Both the position numbers and the translations under genes were made by a program. Under the pieces are notes generated by a model. That model did not search any database. It was not told the DNA's origin and saw only the letters and a list, made by a program, of their open reading frames with translations. 64,000 nt of DNA from positions 31,963,378 to 32,027,377 of the forward strand of contig OX421506.1 of the NCBI GenBank assembly GCA_949126835.1. The letters are read 5' to 3'. This document shows, piece after piece, positions 25,356-37,096 of this stretch (positions are counted from its first letter, which is position 1; every line of letters starts with the position of its first letter). The stretch comes from Anisus vortex. Taxonomy: Eukaryota > Mollusca > Gastropoda > Planorbidae.

Positions 25356-26265
25356 GTCATACAAACTGGTGAACGCTGCTTCACCGGCCCTATGGACCCA
25401 TTTGGTACGATGGGGAAACTTTATAATAGAATAAAGCCATAGTCATAGTAGTCTATAGCCTAGGTATGTTAACAACTATAATATAATGTTCTTTAATCTA
25501 CAAAAGATTGTATGTAGGGAAAATATAATATGGGGGTTTTATCAGTTAAGAATTAAATTCATTGAAATCATTTTATTTAATTATCATGACATAGCCATCT
25601 TATAATTAATTTCATCATATGAATGCAGTTCTGAGGGTTTTTTAAAATTAAAGAATTGAGTTAAAAAGGCAGCATTGTAGGCCTATATCATCCTATATGA
25701 CTGTATACTATATATGGCTTATAGCTTATAGCCTATAATATATGTATATATTGTAGGCCTATATGGCCATAATGGGCATGGTCCAGTTGTAAACAGCTTA
25801 ATATCTATAATAACCTGCAGAGGATATTAGATCACATGACCAGCCATTAATTCTGTACATAATGCTGAGCGTTATACACAAAAATTTGCTTAGGCTATAT
25901 ACATAATCACTCCCTAATCATATAGTATGATACAGGCCTACAATGCTGCCTTTTTAACTCAATTCTTTAATTTAAAAAAAACCTCAGAACTGCATTCATA
26001 TGATGAAATTAATTATAATTATAAGATGGCTTGGCCTGTGTCATGATAATTAAATAAAATGATTTCAATGAATTGAATTCTTAACTGATAAAACCCCCAT
26101 ATTATATTTTCCCTACATACAATCTTTTGTAGATTAAAGAACAAATTATAGTTGTTAACATGCCTAGGTTATAGACTACTATGGCTTTATTCTATTATAA
26201 AGTTTCCCCATCGTACCAAATGAGTCCATAGGGCCGGTGAAGCAGCGTTCACCAGTTTGTATGAC
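25356..26265. repeat. long inverted repeat (foldback), ~350-bp arms
   Basis: The left arm (25356-~25705) and right arm (~25915-26265) are near-perfect reverse complements, for example GTCATACAAACTGG with its complement at the far end and AAAAAGGCAGCATTG near the loop. The ~210-base loop is AT-rich. Both arms begin inside a SINE end, so an inverted duplication of SINE plus flank is the simplest origin; a foldback transposon or assembly artefact is possible. Confidence 0.85.
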
Positions 26266-26425
26266 CATGGCATACTTGGGTATTGAATGGCCAGTAAAAT
26301 GCCCAGCTGCCTTTACTTTTCCCCAACTATGTATGACCATGGCATACTAGGGTATTGTGTGGCCAGTACAATGCTCAGCCACCTTTACTTTCCCCAACTA
26401 AAGTCAGGTACCCATGTCTTATATT
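26215..26425 (-). repeat. SINE with an internal tandem duplication
   Basis: Contains GGTGAAGCAGCGTTCACC, then the block TGTATGACCATGGCATACT through CTTTACTTT and CCCCAACTA twice in tandem (about 26259-26329 and 26330-26400). The tRNA head is absent. It overlaps the right foldback arm. Confidence 0.75.
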
Positions 26426-26670
26426 GTTTTTAATTAATTATTCTTGAATTCATAACCATGTCTATATCTGAATTATAGCTGTAAGCCACTATAACTATAA
26501 ATAATGACTAGCATGTTGGTACTGGATCCTGTCAAACTATAGTTATAGTAATAAAGATAACTGTTCATAGCATAATTTTGTAATTGTTTTTTGCAATTAA
26601 AGTTAAATTATTTTTTGTCCTGAAGAATCAACTAGATGCGAATACAGGACATAAGGGAGATGGTGTTATA

Positions 26671-29639
26671 ATGAGAAGTAAAGAAAAGAAAATATCAGCT
26701 AGTACTCTGCAGAAACCCATACCTACATTAGAAACTAATAGCAACAGTCCTTATTTGAATTTCCCATTTCTGAATGACAGCTTTACCTGTGCACACCTGA
26801 GGCATCCTGGAACTAAAATAATGTTCATCATGAGAGGTCTTTCAGGCTCAGGTAAATCAACAATTGCGCAGAAGATCACATCTCTGTACCATCAAGTTGC
26901 CGTCTGCTCTGCTGATGACTTCTTTTGTTCCAGCGATGGGGTATATCGCCATGACCAAAACCTGCTTGGGGCCGCCCACACCCATTGCCAGAGTAAAGCC
27001 ACCCAGGCCTGTGAGCAGGGCGTCCCTACCATCGTGATAGACAACACCAATGTCAGGCGATGGGAAATGAAGTTTTACGCAGACCTCGCCAACGCCCACG
27101 GCTATGTTGTCATTTTGGTGCAGCCGAAGACGCCTTGGAAATGGAACCCGCTTGAACTTGCAAAGAGAAACAAGCACGGAGTCACTGTTGAAATTCTCAG
27201 GAAGAAAGTCCTGATGTTCGATGATGTCATCCCATCATACTATGCATGGTTCGTCAACGAGAACAAATCAGACTTGCTTATGAAATTGGCTTCAAAACTT
27301 TTTTTGGAGTGCCTTGTCAAGCTTCCTGATTTGAAAAACTGTTTGCTGAATGAGCTGAACATAAGGCCTGGACATGTATCTGATGGTAGGTAAAAGTTTT
27401 CAGAAAAGTAATGTTCAATTTCAACCCACATAGTTTTGAAAAAGCACGGTCAGTATTAGACTACTCAAAGTTTTCTCATTATAGTTTATGTCCTAAGATT
27501 GAGGTTTAAGTGTATTGTGCACAGCTTCTAACATTTGTAAATTACTATGTCAACAAGTTATTAAATAAACTTTCATTTATCAACATTCAGCTATAATGCA
27601 TGAAACAAACATTTATGATAAACAGGTGTGTCACAACCAATGAAGTGTGACCCCTAATAGCATTATTTTATAGTGATGGGACGATACCAAAATTTTTAAC
27701 GATTCCGATTCTACCCAATTATCCCGATTCCCGATACGATTCTGATTCCTGGCCATTATTACATAAATATATTAAACTTTCTTTATTTTGGGTACCCGAC
27801 CTTAGTTTGGGAAAAGTAAAGGTGGCTGTGCTTAGTGCTGGCCACACAATCACCCAGTGTGCATCACCCAGTGTGCGTGGCCATGGAACTGGTGAACGCT
27901 GCTTCACCGGCCCTATGGATCAATTTGGTCCGACGGGATACTTGTTACTTACTAAACTTTTGCGGCCACTCGCCATGATTAATTTGGGCTCTGAAATAAA
28001 ATGAATAGAAATTAATAAATAAAACTGGTGATGACCAGATTGAGTTACAAAAATTAAACAAATACAATCATATTGTATTTTAATAGCAATAGATCTAATA
28101 GCACCCGAACAGAGAGACCAAAATCGCTTACAAGATAATTGCCAATAGAGACGTTACTTCATCAGGTCCTTGGAACTCACATTTTTATATGCCATAGCTC
28201 CTTTCTATAAAAGAGATTTTGGTTACTCTGTTCGGGTGCTATTAGATCTAAGGTGGTTCTTAACACTTGTGCGTGGAATATGGCAGTAATCATAGCAATC
28301 AGTTTAATTCTGAATTTTAAAACTGCAAATGATCGTTCTCTGACTTCTAAAATGTTTTTTCACAGTTGCTACCACTATCCAAAAAGTTAGGGTACATTCA
28401 TTTGGAAGATAATCTATAGGCTACTGTTACTGCATAGAGTTGGAATTAGCTTGAATTGAATGGATTGGAAAATGGTCAGGAAAGAGTGAAGAAATATTAG
28501 AGAGTTAGGAACATTATGCAAACCCCCACACAATGCACTCCTGTGTTATAGCTATTTTTCTTAGGCCCTGTATATTTAAGAATCGTTTTGGTATCGGAAT
28601 CGGGTCTGAATTATTCAGCCCAGATACAATTCCCGATAGTTTGGAAAAATCCCTATACTTTAGAAAAATCCCAATATTCCGATTATTCCTATACGATTTT
28701 GATTAATTGTCCCATCACTAATGTTTTTAAATGAAAAATCTTGATGAACGTTTGGCTTTGATAGAACATCCAAAATTTTGGATTTCGGATTAAGTTTCCA
28801 GAAGAAAATATCTATCTGGTTGTTTCCCTATTATAAGGTAGAAAAATTAGAATTATACTTTAATTTTTATTTTAAGTAGACTTAAAATATTCTTCCTTAA
28901 GAACTACATTGACCCAGATGTATTTCTTTGTTTAGAAATGGCACAGCAGGTTCTATCCAACTACCACACAAAGCCTGCCAAGAAAAGCCCACTTCTTCAC
29001 TGTACCTCTAGGTTTTGTGGCTCAGGAAAAGCAGCTGGCTCATTGGAGTACCACAAGAGGGTCGATGTTCAAGACTCCTGCGGACGAGCCTTTGACCTGA
29101 CCATCACGGGATTGATCATAACCAAAAGGACCCTGGGGGCGAGGATCACCCTCAGCGCCTCGGCGGTGCCTCTGTTTAAGAATGCGGCGGAAGAAGAGTG
29201 GAACAAAGCGGCAGCAGATGATCCTCAGATTCAAAGAAAGAATAAAAAGCGTAACGAATGGAAGAGTAGAAAAGATTTGAATCTTCAAAAAAATAAGAAA
29301 AGAGAACGACTGAATGGGCCAAGTGAAAAATCAAAATTAAGCGAAACACCACAGTGTGAAAATACGCTCTTGTCCATGTTAAGCAAGAGGTTTCCATCCC
29401 TGACAGTGTGTGGGCCAGTGAGGAGCGCTCACCTTACTCTAAAGACTTACCCAGGAGTTGAATCAAAGGAGGTCAATACAGATATATTAGACATATGCCA
29501 CTTTGAGAGCTCGGAGGCTAGCCCGCCAGATTTTGTGTCAGTTTCTAGGGGCCAGGCTTGCTACTTTGGGGGCGGTGTTTGTTGCGTCTACTTTGACAAA
29601 CCCCTAAAGGTCAAGTCTATCTTTTCTGGCTATTACTGA
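26671..29639 (+). CDS. CNP: 2',3'-cyclic-nucleotide 3'-phosphodiesterase (CNPase), two coding exons
   Basis: CNPases hydrolyse 2',3'-cyclic nucleotides to 2'-phosphates and have an N-terminal P-loop kinase-like domain. Exon 1 ends at 27385 (donor GTAGGT) and exon 2 runs 28936-29639 (acceptor TTTAG); one base plus two bases rebuild a Glu codon, giving 472 aa. The FPFL block (31-34), the P-loop GLSGSGKS (56-63) and DNTN match the kinase-like half. The 2H phosphoesterase half has both HxT motifs, HCT (260-262) and HLT (404-406), and ends in IFSGYY. Two differences from vertebrate CNP: the C-terminal CaaX prenylation tail is absent because the stop follows GYY directly, and a Lys/Arg-rich insert (about 329-362) separates the HxT motifs. 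The open frame extends upstream to about 26584 without an ATG, so an extra 5' exon (possible acceptor at 26629) cannot be excluded. The intron holds a hAT element with nested repeats. Confidence 0.9.
27795..27950 (+). repeat. SINE fragment nested in the CNP-intron hAT
   Basis: Contains GGTGAACGCTGCTTCACC, CCCTATGGATC and TTTGGTCCGACGGG in the plus orientation; the tRNA head is missing. Confidence 0.7.
28090..28250. mobile_element. 161-bp MITE nested in the CNP-intron hAT
   Basis: Long inverted repeats start TAGATCTAATAGCACCC and continue for nearly 40 bases with few mismatches, around an ~85-base centre. Confidence 0.75.
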
Positions 29640-29699
29640 TGTGTCAGGGTTGGGTTCTGGGTTTTTGTTGACATTTTGTTGTCATGTTGATAAGAATTG

Positions 29700-29765
29700 A
29701 GATTATCAGTACTTTCCCAGGAGATTATCAGTACTTTCCCAGGAGATTATCATTACTTTCCCTCC
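29700..29765. repeat. 24/25-bp tandem triplicate
   Basis: GAGATTATCAGTACTTTCCC repeated three times just after the CNP stop, within the probable 3'UTR. Confidence 0.8.
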
Positions 29766-29843
29766 TGGTTTAAAAAAAAAAACTGTCAATAAATTAATTG
29801 TTCAGCAAAAGCACATGAGCAACATTGTTTGAACAATAATTTC

Positions 29844-29849
29844 AATAAA
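29844..29849 (+). promoter_or_regulatory. candidate polyadenylation signal for CNP
   Basis: AATAAA about 200 bases after the CNP stop, followed by a T/C/G-rich stretch; another AATAAA is at 29788-29793. Either could serve. This is inference from position only. Confidence 0.35.
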
Positions 29850-29904
29850 GAGTCAGCTTCTCCTCAAAAGTAGAGCCAGCGTAGCTTTAGTGGCAGCAGG
29901 TATG

Positions 29905-30165
29905 TCTTTGTCGTATCCTATATGTTACCGAAGATTTTTACGTTCATCCGTGGTTTGAGTCTAGTTTTGTATTTTTAGTCTTTTTTAAATGATGTTAAGT
30001 TAATGGTTTTCATGGTTTGTTCAGGCAACCCATTCCATGCTGCGATGTCACTCGGGAAGAAAGAGTACTTATATGCATTTGTTCTTGCATGAGGCATGCA
30101 TTTGTCCTTATGTTTATCTGAGCATTGTAATAGATTGTTATTGTCTTGTTCTCATTGAAGCCATC
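29905..30165 (-). repeat. LINE 3'-end fragment
   Basis: TCCGTGGTTTGAGTCTAG, TTCAGGCAACCCATTCCATG and CACTCGGGAAGAAAGAG; on the minus strand it encodes an F-F-P/L-S-G-I-x-A-W-N-G-L-P type LINE C-terminus. Confidence 0.65.
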
Positions 30166-30491
30166 ACTTTCATTAGGATGCATATTTAGGTTGTTGACAG
30201 CTGCTATTTATAGTCTGGCTTTAAAAAAAAATTTCATTGTGAATTATGCTAATTTAAAAAAAAAACTCAATGGCTGTGAGCTGAAATCCTAAGACTCCTT
30301 TATCCCTGCTACTTTCAAAAGTTCTTGAAATGAAGCAAAAGGAAATTATGGTGCAATATATTTCTGTTGCACACTCACTATTTTCACACCAGAAAAAAAA
30401 AAAAAAACTGGAGAGAGTATTACAAATGTAACCTATTTTTTTTTTAAAGGAAACAAAAGAGAAACTGTGAAACAGTTGAAGAACTCATAGT

Positions 30492-30596
30492 GATTGTTAT
30501 AACATGGTATGTTAGTGTATGTTATGGTATGATTGTTATAACATGGTATGTTAGTGTATGTTATGGTATGATTGTTATAACATGGTATGTTAGTGG
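30492..30596. repeat. 39-bp tandem repeat, 2.7 copies
   Basis: Unit GATTGTTATAACATGG followed by TATGTTAGTGTATGTTATGG. Confidence 0.88.
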
Positions 30597-30684
30597 TTTG
30601 GTTAAGTGTCAGAATGTGTGTATGGGCAAGGGATTGTATGTTAGTGTTGCTTTAGCAACGTTGTAAGTGGAAATGGACAACATA

Positions 30685-30736
30685 GGGGGGGGGGGGGGGG
30701 GCTACTAAGTTAGCCAGGGTATAAAAGGAGGCACTT
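30685..30736 (+). promoter_or_regulatory. G17 tract followed by a TATA-like box
   Basis: G17 at 30685-30701 and GTATAAAAGGAGG at about 30719. It resembles a core promoter spacing-wise, but no gene or element with a clear start follows. Weak call. Confidence 0.2.
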
Positions 30737-31505
30737 TTAGACAGTGTGGGACTGCTAGAGATTAGAATATTTTGTTCTGCAAGCACAAAAGGGCAAGTAA
30801 AGTTGTGTGCAACATGTTGTTTCTGTTTTTTATAAGTGTAATTGAAAGATTTTTGTTTTGACAACATTTTCTTCTGAAGGCAAGTGAAGCAGAGCTCAGG
30901 GCATACAATATCATTTTTGTGTGTGTTCAAGCCCATGACAGAATTCAATAGTTGCCTTAATGACCCATCCATAGGTCATGAGATAGGTGAAGGCTACCTT
31001 ATCCTTTTCATACATAATCAAAAAGTTGTTGTGAGCAGAGGAGCGGAGAGGCATTCTGTTGATTTGGAGTTTATTGGTCACTTCTACCTCCTAGAATGTG
31101 TTGGTCAGCACTAACAGCCTGACCACTTTCACTGTCCCAGCTTATCTATCAGGTAGAAAATACTCATAAAAATAAAGTATTTGTGAATTAGTCCAATTCC
31201 AGCAGTATGGTAACGGGTGCTTTGAAATATTTCCTTAGAATAATTTTCTGCCCTAGTCCTGCAAGACAAGTGTATCTGTGATCATTTATTACTTTGTATT
31301 ATTATCGTAATCATATCCATACAATATCTTCCTTTGAATAACATCCAACAGTGTTAACACAAAATGCGGTAAGTGAAGCCTTAGTCTAATACTCTAAAAA
31401 TTAAAACCCAGAGACTACAAAAATGTGTTTACTTTCTCAGACTTTCTGGTTACATTTAAAAACCAAAATTTTTTTTATAAAGTCCAATCTCAAGTTTTAA
31501 TTTTC

Positions 31506-31586
31506 TTAACCCTTACCGTCCCGGGCGCGTATATAGCGGAACTGAAGGCAGCATAGATAGAAGTAGGTCGGTACGGGAAGGGTTAA
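31506..31586. mobile_element. 81-bp piggyBac-like micro-MITE
   Basis: TTAACCCTTACCGTCCCG at the left and CGGTACGGGAAGGGTTAA at the right: imperfect inverted repeats bracketed by TTAA, the piggyBac target. Too short to encode anything. Confidence 0.6.
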
Positions 31587-33960
31587 TTACTATTTCAAGA
31601 TTTTACACATTTTCATAATTTGTTCACTAATAATTTTTTATCTAAATATTTTGAAAGTTTCTAGCAGTATTTATGTGCTTCCCTTATTTTGATACTCAAC
31701 TGTTGAAAATTTTCTGGAGACAAATTCTTGCTTCAAGTTTTTCACCTTTTCCACTTTTATTTTTACAATTTATAATTTATGTATATGTATATTTTTTTAC
31801 TCAGTCCAGGGGTGACCACTCCCAAACTCAATACTAATTGGACATAAAAATTAGTATTGTTTGAAATGATCCAATCAAAATATTATTTATTTTTTGTTTA
31901 TCTTTTTACAAAATGTAGTTGAAATTGTTTTTTTTATCTCCTTAGTGATTATATACTCTTATATTTAGTTCTTACTCAATTATTGTGGCATAATTATAAT
32001 GCAATATGACTTGGAAAATGGTGAAGTACAGTGCTCTTTTTGGACCATTCTTCATTTATTTATTGCCATATGTGAAGCAGGGTCCACCAGTTTATTTTTT
32101 GTCCACGGATTCAAGAGGATTTTGTGGCCTAAAGAATTACAAGCCTGCCTTTACTTTCCCAAACTTATGCCTAGAGCTTGTTTTAACTCAGAGGGACGTT
32201 ACCAAACCTGAGGGCGGGGAGGGGGAAACAAATTATATTTACTTGAATTTGAAACATCAGCATGAAATTTCAAAAATCTATTACTAGACCACTGCTAAAG
32301 GATAGGATGTACTTTAACTTTAATAAAATTTTTTATGGGTATTCTAATTCTGGGATCAATGGAAACAATGGAGCATTATGGGAAATATGAGGAGGACCTT
32401 CCAAGATTTCTGACTTTCTCTGCCCATTTCTGCGATGAATGACAAGAAATGCTTAGATGACTTTGAGAAATTCTCACTAAAAGAAAGATATAAATATACA
32501 GAGATCCGCCAATCTTTTTTCTCATTTTGTTTGCATTTTCAAATTTTTTGGAATTCTTTTTTTATTACTTTATAAAATATGTTAAACAGATCAAAAAATA
32601 TATTTAAAGCTGATTCTTTGCAATTTAATACTGCTTAAGACAACATATGTTTTTTTTTTTTGCATAATTTTTGTTTTAGACAAAATGAGGAAGCGGTGGA
32701 TAAAAATGCATTTTCAAGTTTGTAGTGTTTGAGACAGTGGAGTAACTAGGGATAACGGTTCCTGGAGTGAAGGGGTGGTAATGGTGAAAATTGGCATCTT
32801 GCAGCAAGCGAAAAAAAATAAAAAATAAAAAATCCTTCAGTTAAGTAAACCAGTGTTATTGATAATGCTTTTGAACTGTTTTTCTTTTTTGTTGTTTTAT
32901 TTCCAGCACTACTTGGTTTTCATTGACACAATTCCTTCCCTTTATTTACTTCATTTGTTGTTCTCTTTCATGTAAATAATATATATATATATTTAAAAAA
33001 ATTTAATGCATTCTTTTTGTGATAGAAGATTTAGTTGCAAAATAAACATATTTATTACTTTATTCTTTTATTTTTTGGCAGAAATTGTTTTGTAAATATT
33101 ATTTAATTTATTATCATCTTTTACTAAAAAAATCAGGGGATGTTGTTTTTATATATTTTTTTAATTATTTAATTTATAAATAAAATATTTATGAGATGCG
33201 GAGTAATACTGAATGTTGGAATTATCTACATCCATATAATTACTGATATATTAATGATAATGGCGGTTTTTGTTTTACTTCATTTTTTTAGAGAAAAAAT
33301 TGATAACCAAATATTTGCTGAGACTGAGAATTAATTTGTTGCTTTGAACATATTTTTAACTTGTTAGTTTGTAAAATGTTAACTTATTTCATGGCACAGA
33401 GCTGACAATACTTGGGTCCCACTATAACAATTCCAATTATCACTTTTTTTTCCTCATTTCATTTGTAAACAATTCTTTTTTTTATATAAAACTTCATTAC
33501 TTGATTACTTCCTCAAGTCCCCAAAAGTTAGTCTTTGTTTTCTCAATTTGTTAAATTTTTTATTAAAATGAATTCTCATTGGTGTAATTCTTTTTAGGGT
33601 CTTTTTTGTAAATATTTCCGTATCTTTGTTTGAGATTATTGTCCTTAACACTAATAGTACTCTATGCAATCAGCTGCAATTTAGTGTTGGATGAATACAT
33701 TTAAGAAAATCATTATATTATAATTTAGGAAATGGCAGTTCCTTTTAGGTCTACACCTTTTAATTAGAATAAATGGATTTACGCTTGCTAATTCAAAAGG
33801 ATAACCTTAAAAAAAATTGAAGAAAAATTTAACGACAAAAACTAAATACCCATTATCAACTCCACAAGTAGAAGTTAGTTTTCTTGAGTCAAATACGGGA
33901 TCTAATGTAAGTGTCAGTTAGTAACAGTTTAAAAAAACAACAACAGTACAATTTTGTCTA
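31587..33960. other. AT-rich intergenic DNA
   Basis: Contains one old SINE copy (32020-32165), and otherwise only A/T-rich low-complexity sequence. No exon recognised. Confidence 0.5.
32020..32165 (-). repeat. ancient SINE copy
   Basis: GTGAAGCAGGGTCCACCAG, TTTTGTCCACGGATTC and CTGCCTTTACTTTCCC follow SINE order with much divergence. Confidence 0.5.
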
Positions 33961-34106
33961 TGACTTTATTGATTAAAAAGTATAATAATAAATATTAACT
34001 ATGTACATAGATTCAAATATATATCTATATAATATATGTACACACAAAATAAATGTCAGAACATTACAAATACAACCACCATATAAAGGCTACAATAAAT
34101 AATTAA

Positions 34107-34400
34107 ACTTTCAGCGTCAGTAAACTGTCCAGTAGTATAATTGTTAACATTTAGCGTTAGCACACTTTCCGTATTATAATGACTAAGTTAACTTTTAGAG
34201 TCAGTACAATTTCCAGTCATATACCGGTAACTTGCTGCATTAGCACACTGTCCAGTACCATAGTATAATTGTTAACTTTTTGCATCAGTACACTTTCCAG
34301 TAATATAATTGTTAAGTTATCTTTGAGCGATATCACACTTTCCATTAGTATAATTGTTACCTTTTAGCGTCAGTAAACTTTCTGTTAGTAAAATGATAAG
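34107..34400. repeat. degenerate ~42-bp tandem array
   Basis: Recurring AGCGTCAGTA, CACTTTCCAGTA and TATAATTGTTAAC blocks, seven or eight diverged copies. Confidence 0.7.
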
Positions 34401-36395
34401 TCAACATTATGACACTCGGACATCAAAAAAGTCTTTATTACCGGTACCAATCAGTTAAAAAATACAAAATACATTTATAGTTATAGCACTGTGTGAAATC
34501 ACAGAACACAACAAATTGTGCATTAACATAGTGCAGTGTCTCTAAATGTGCATCTCACACAATATAGATCATACAGAATGTGAAATCATAGTTTGGTGAC
34601 GGTTCAAGAAACTGGGAAATTTTATCTTTAAATCCATTTTAAAGAGTGATAGTGCACTCTGTATGATCTCAATTCTTTGGTGAGTTTAGGTTTATATACA
34701 CACTACAGCGAATGGCATAAATGAATATTAAAAAAAAATAACTTAATATTGAAAGCACAATTTGAAACACAAGATATTCAATAATAAATTATAGTAAAAT
34801 AAAAGCAAAAATTATGTCCCTAGACCGTAACAAATTAATTTCACATGCTATGTATTTCATTATTTTTTTTACTGTCTTTGAACTAAGTATTTACACATGA
34901 AATGTTTTCATATTCATTAATACAATGTACAAATAGAATTCCCAAAAAAGCAACTTTATCATACTTTAACTTTATTTAAAAATTTGGCAGACAACTTCCG
35001 AATGATACCGTTTACTGTACTTTCTCCTTACCTCGTATTCCGCAGAGAAAACTGGGAGACAAACACACAACAGCAGAAAACAGAAAAGTAGCAGACACCT
35101 ATGGGTACAATTTTGTTAGAAGCACTATTTGTCTTCAGTATTAAACTATTAGAATACATTCTATAAAACTTGTTGACAAAATTCTAAGTAAGACATGAAA
35201 ACCAAAAAATACTTAGATTAGTATCTGGCCCAAGAGACTGATAACTGTGTCTTAGCTTGCCTTATAGAGACCAATATGGTCTGACTGGAAAGGATACTTT
35301 TAGCTTCTGTATAACTTTATCTAGGGAGACTATTCAATTACTACTGGCCTATTGAAGGGACGTTACTGGAGAAACAGAACAATACTGACCCATACAAAAA
35401 TCAACTGCAGAGAACTTGAAGACAATTTTGAACCATTATGAACTGGAACATAATTTTTTAGTTTTAAATCACACTGTGACAATGTAGTAAGTGTGACAAG
35501 AATGAATTAAGATTGTAACAAATATTTAGTGACAAGTAGACTTGGACGTGTTAAAGATAGAGACTTTGTTTTTTGTTACATCATCTGGACTTGAAATTGA
35601 AAGCCCATACTCATGGAGAGCTGATTCTCAATGGCAAGCTGATTTTTTAACCTTAATACCGGGTAACTTATTGAATGACCTTTGACATTTCTTACAATAC
35701 GGTAATTTTCTTCCTATAGTGAAACAGTTTTAGACATAGCAAACTCTCTAAAAATAAAGGTTAGGAAATTAGTTTGATTAATTTGTGCTCTAGCCCTGCC
35801 GTTCTGCAAGAGCTTTGGGCCAAGGATGAAGTAATTTTCTGTCTAGAAGGCAAGTTTATGAGCCATGACAGCCAAGACATTATATATATCAGTGAAAAAC
35901 GCTTTATTTTTTTCCGTTTCTTTTCCAAAATAGCCTTCATGAAATATTTTGACTCTTTATAAAACAGGCAGACTGTATACAATAAGACAGTTACAACTGA
36001 GCCTAGATGTAAAAGACTTTCTAGTATCAAACAGCTGGTTGCTTCTGAATTCAAATGTTTCCTGAGTGCAACAACAACAAACAAAATAATCTCCCTTTAT
36101 CATGAACTTTTAAGCAAACTAAACAAAGTTTTGCGGCCCTGTTGAGAACTTTAGCGGCTGTTTTTTTTAGGATAAAGATCAGTGTATTTGACTGTGTCGC
36201 GCCATTTTAACCTGAACAATTTTAATGATACCATCTCGCAGGTATGAGGTAGAAGTTAAGTAAAGGAGACACTTCCAGCCACCATGGGAACCAGAAACTA
36301 CAGTTTAAAAAAAACAAAAGGCTATAAAAAAAAATGGCGGTGCCCTAAAAGATTTTTTATTGTTGTATGTTTATCACTGGCTAACTAGTACCGGT

Positions 36396-36535
36396 AACAC
36401 AAAAAAAGATCAGAATATGTAGTAATGTACTTGTAGTAATGTAGGGCTGTAATTCAAGATATAACACAAAAAAAAAGATCAGAATATGTAGTAATGTACT
36501 TGTAGTAATGTTGGGCTGTGATTCAAGATCTAACA
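36396..36535. repeat. 67-bp tandem duplication
   Basis: AACACAAAAAAAGATCAG to GATTCAAGAT occurs twice with few differences; GTAGTAATGTACTTGTAG is shared. Confidence 0.85.
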
Positions 36536-36919
36536 CAAAAGTTGCTAGACGCTCCAACAAATAATAAACAAAAATCCCAACAAATAGGAAAACCAAGTTA
36601 CTCCATCGAACCCCAGTTTGTTTTGTACAAGTACCACAGTATTAATTTATGGATTAAAAAGAAAGAAAAAAGAATGTTATGTACCCTCTAATACAAACAT
36701 TAACTCATAAAAAAAAATATATACCCCGGTACCGGTATAATACTAATAAATAGAAGCACAAATAAATTAGTATTAAGGCCAGGTTACTGTAATGTACCGG
36801 TATTAGAAAGAACCCACACCATTGGTCGATTATGCTCTGAAACTTCACAGGTAATAGTATTATAGATATATATCATTGTCCGTATATATATTATATATGC
36901 AGGTTTAAACACATTAGCA

Positions 36920-37096
36920 CAGTGGTTCCCAAATGGTGCACTGCGGCATCGTTAAGGGGCACCGCGGACTATTACAAAGGCTTTCCGAATTTGGTGTGGT
37001 GAAAGGCTATATCTTAGGGTTTAGACTCAGAGTGCCGTTGGGAAAGCCTTAATTCTAAAGCAAGGGCCACATGCAGCAACATTTTGGGAACCACTG
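36920..37096. mobile_element. 177-bp hAT-type MITE
   Basis: CAGTGGTTCCCAAA at one end and TTTGGGAACCACTG at the other are exact inverted repeats. Flanks CATTAGCA and CATTAAAG give only a partial 8-bp duplication. Confidence 0.75.

Larger units (their letters stand above)
27671..28720. mobile_element. non-autonomous hAT element in the CNP intron
   Basis: The ends TAGTGATGGGAC and GTCCCATCACTA are inverted repeats, with subterminal CGATTCCCGATA-like motifs on both sides. Flanking duplications are not clear. It carries a nested SINE (27795-27950) and a nested MITE (28090-28250). Confidence 0.8.

Noticed and set aside
26857..27177. minus-strand 106-codon frame
   Set aside because: Antisense shadow of CNP exon 1.
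35761..36084. 107-codon minus-strand frame
   Set aside because: No recognisable features; A/T-rich flank with no splice support.
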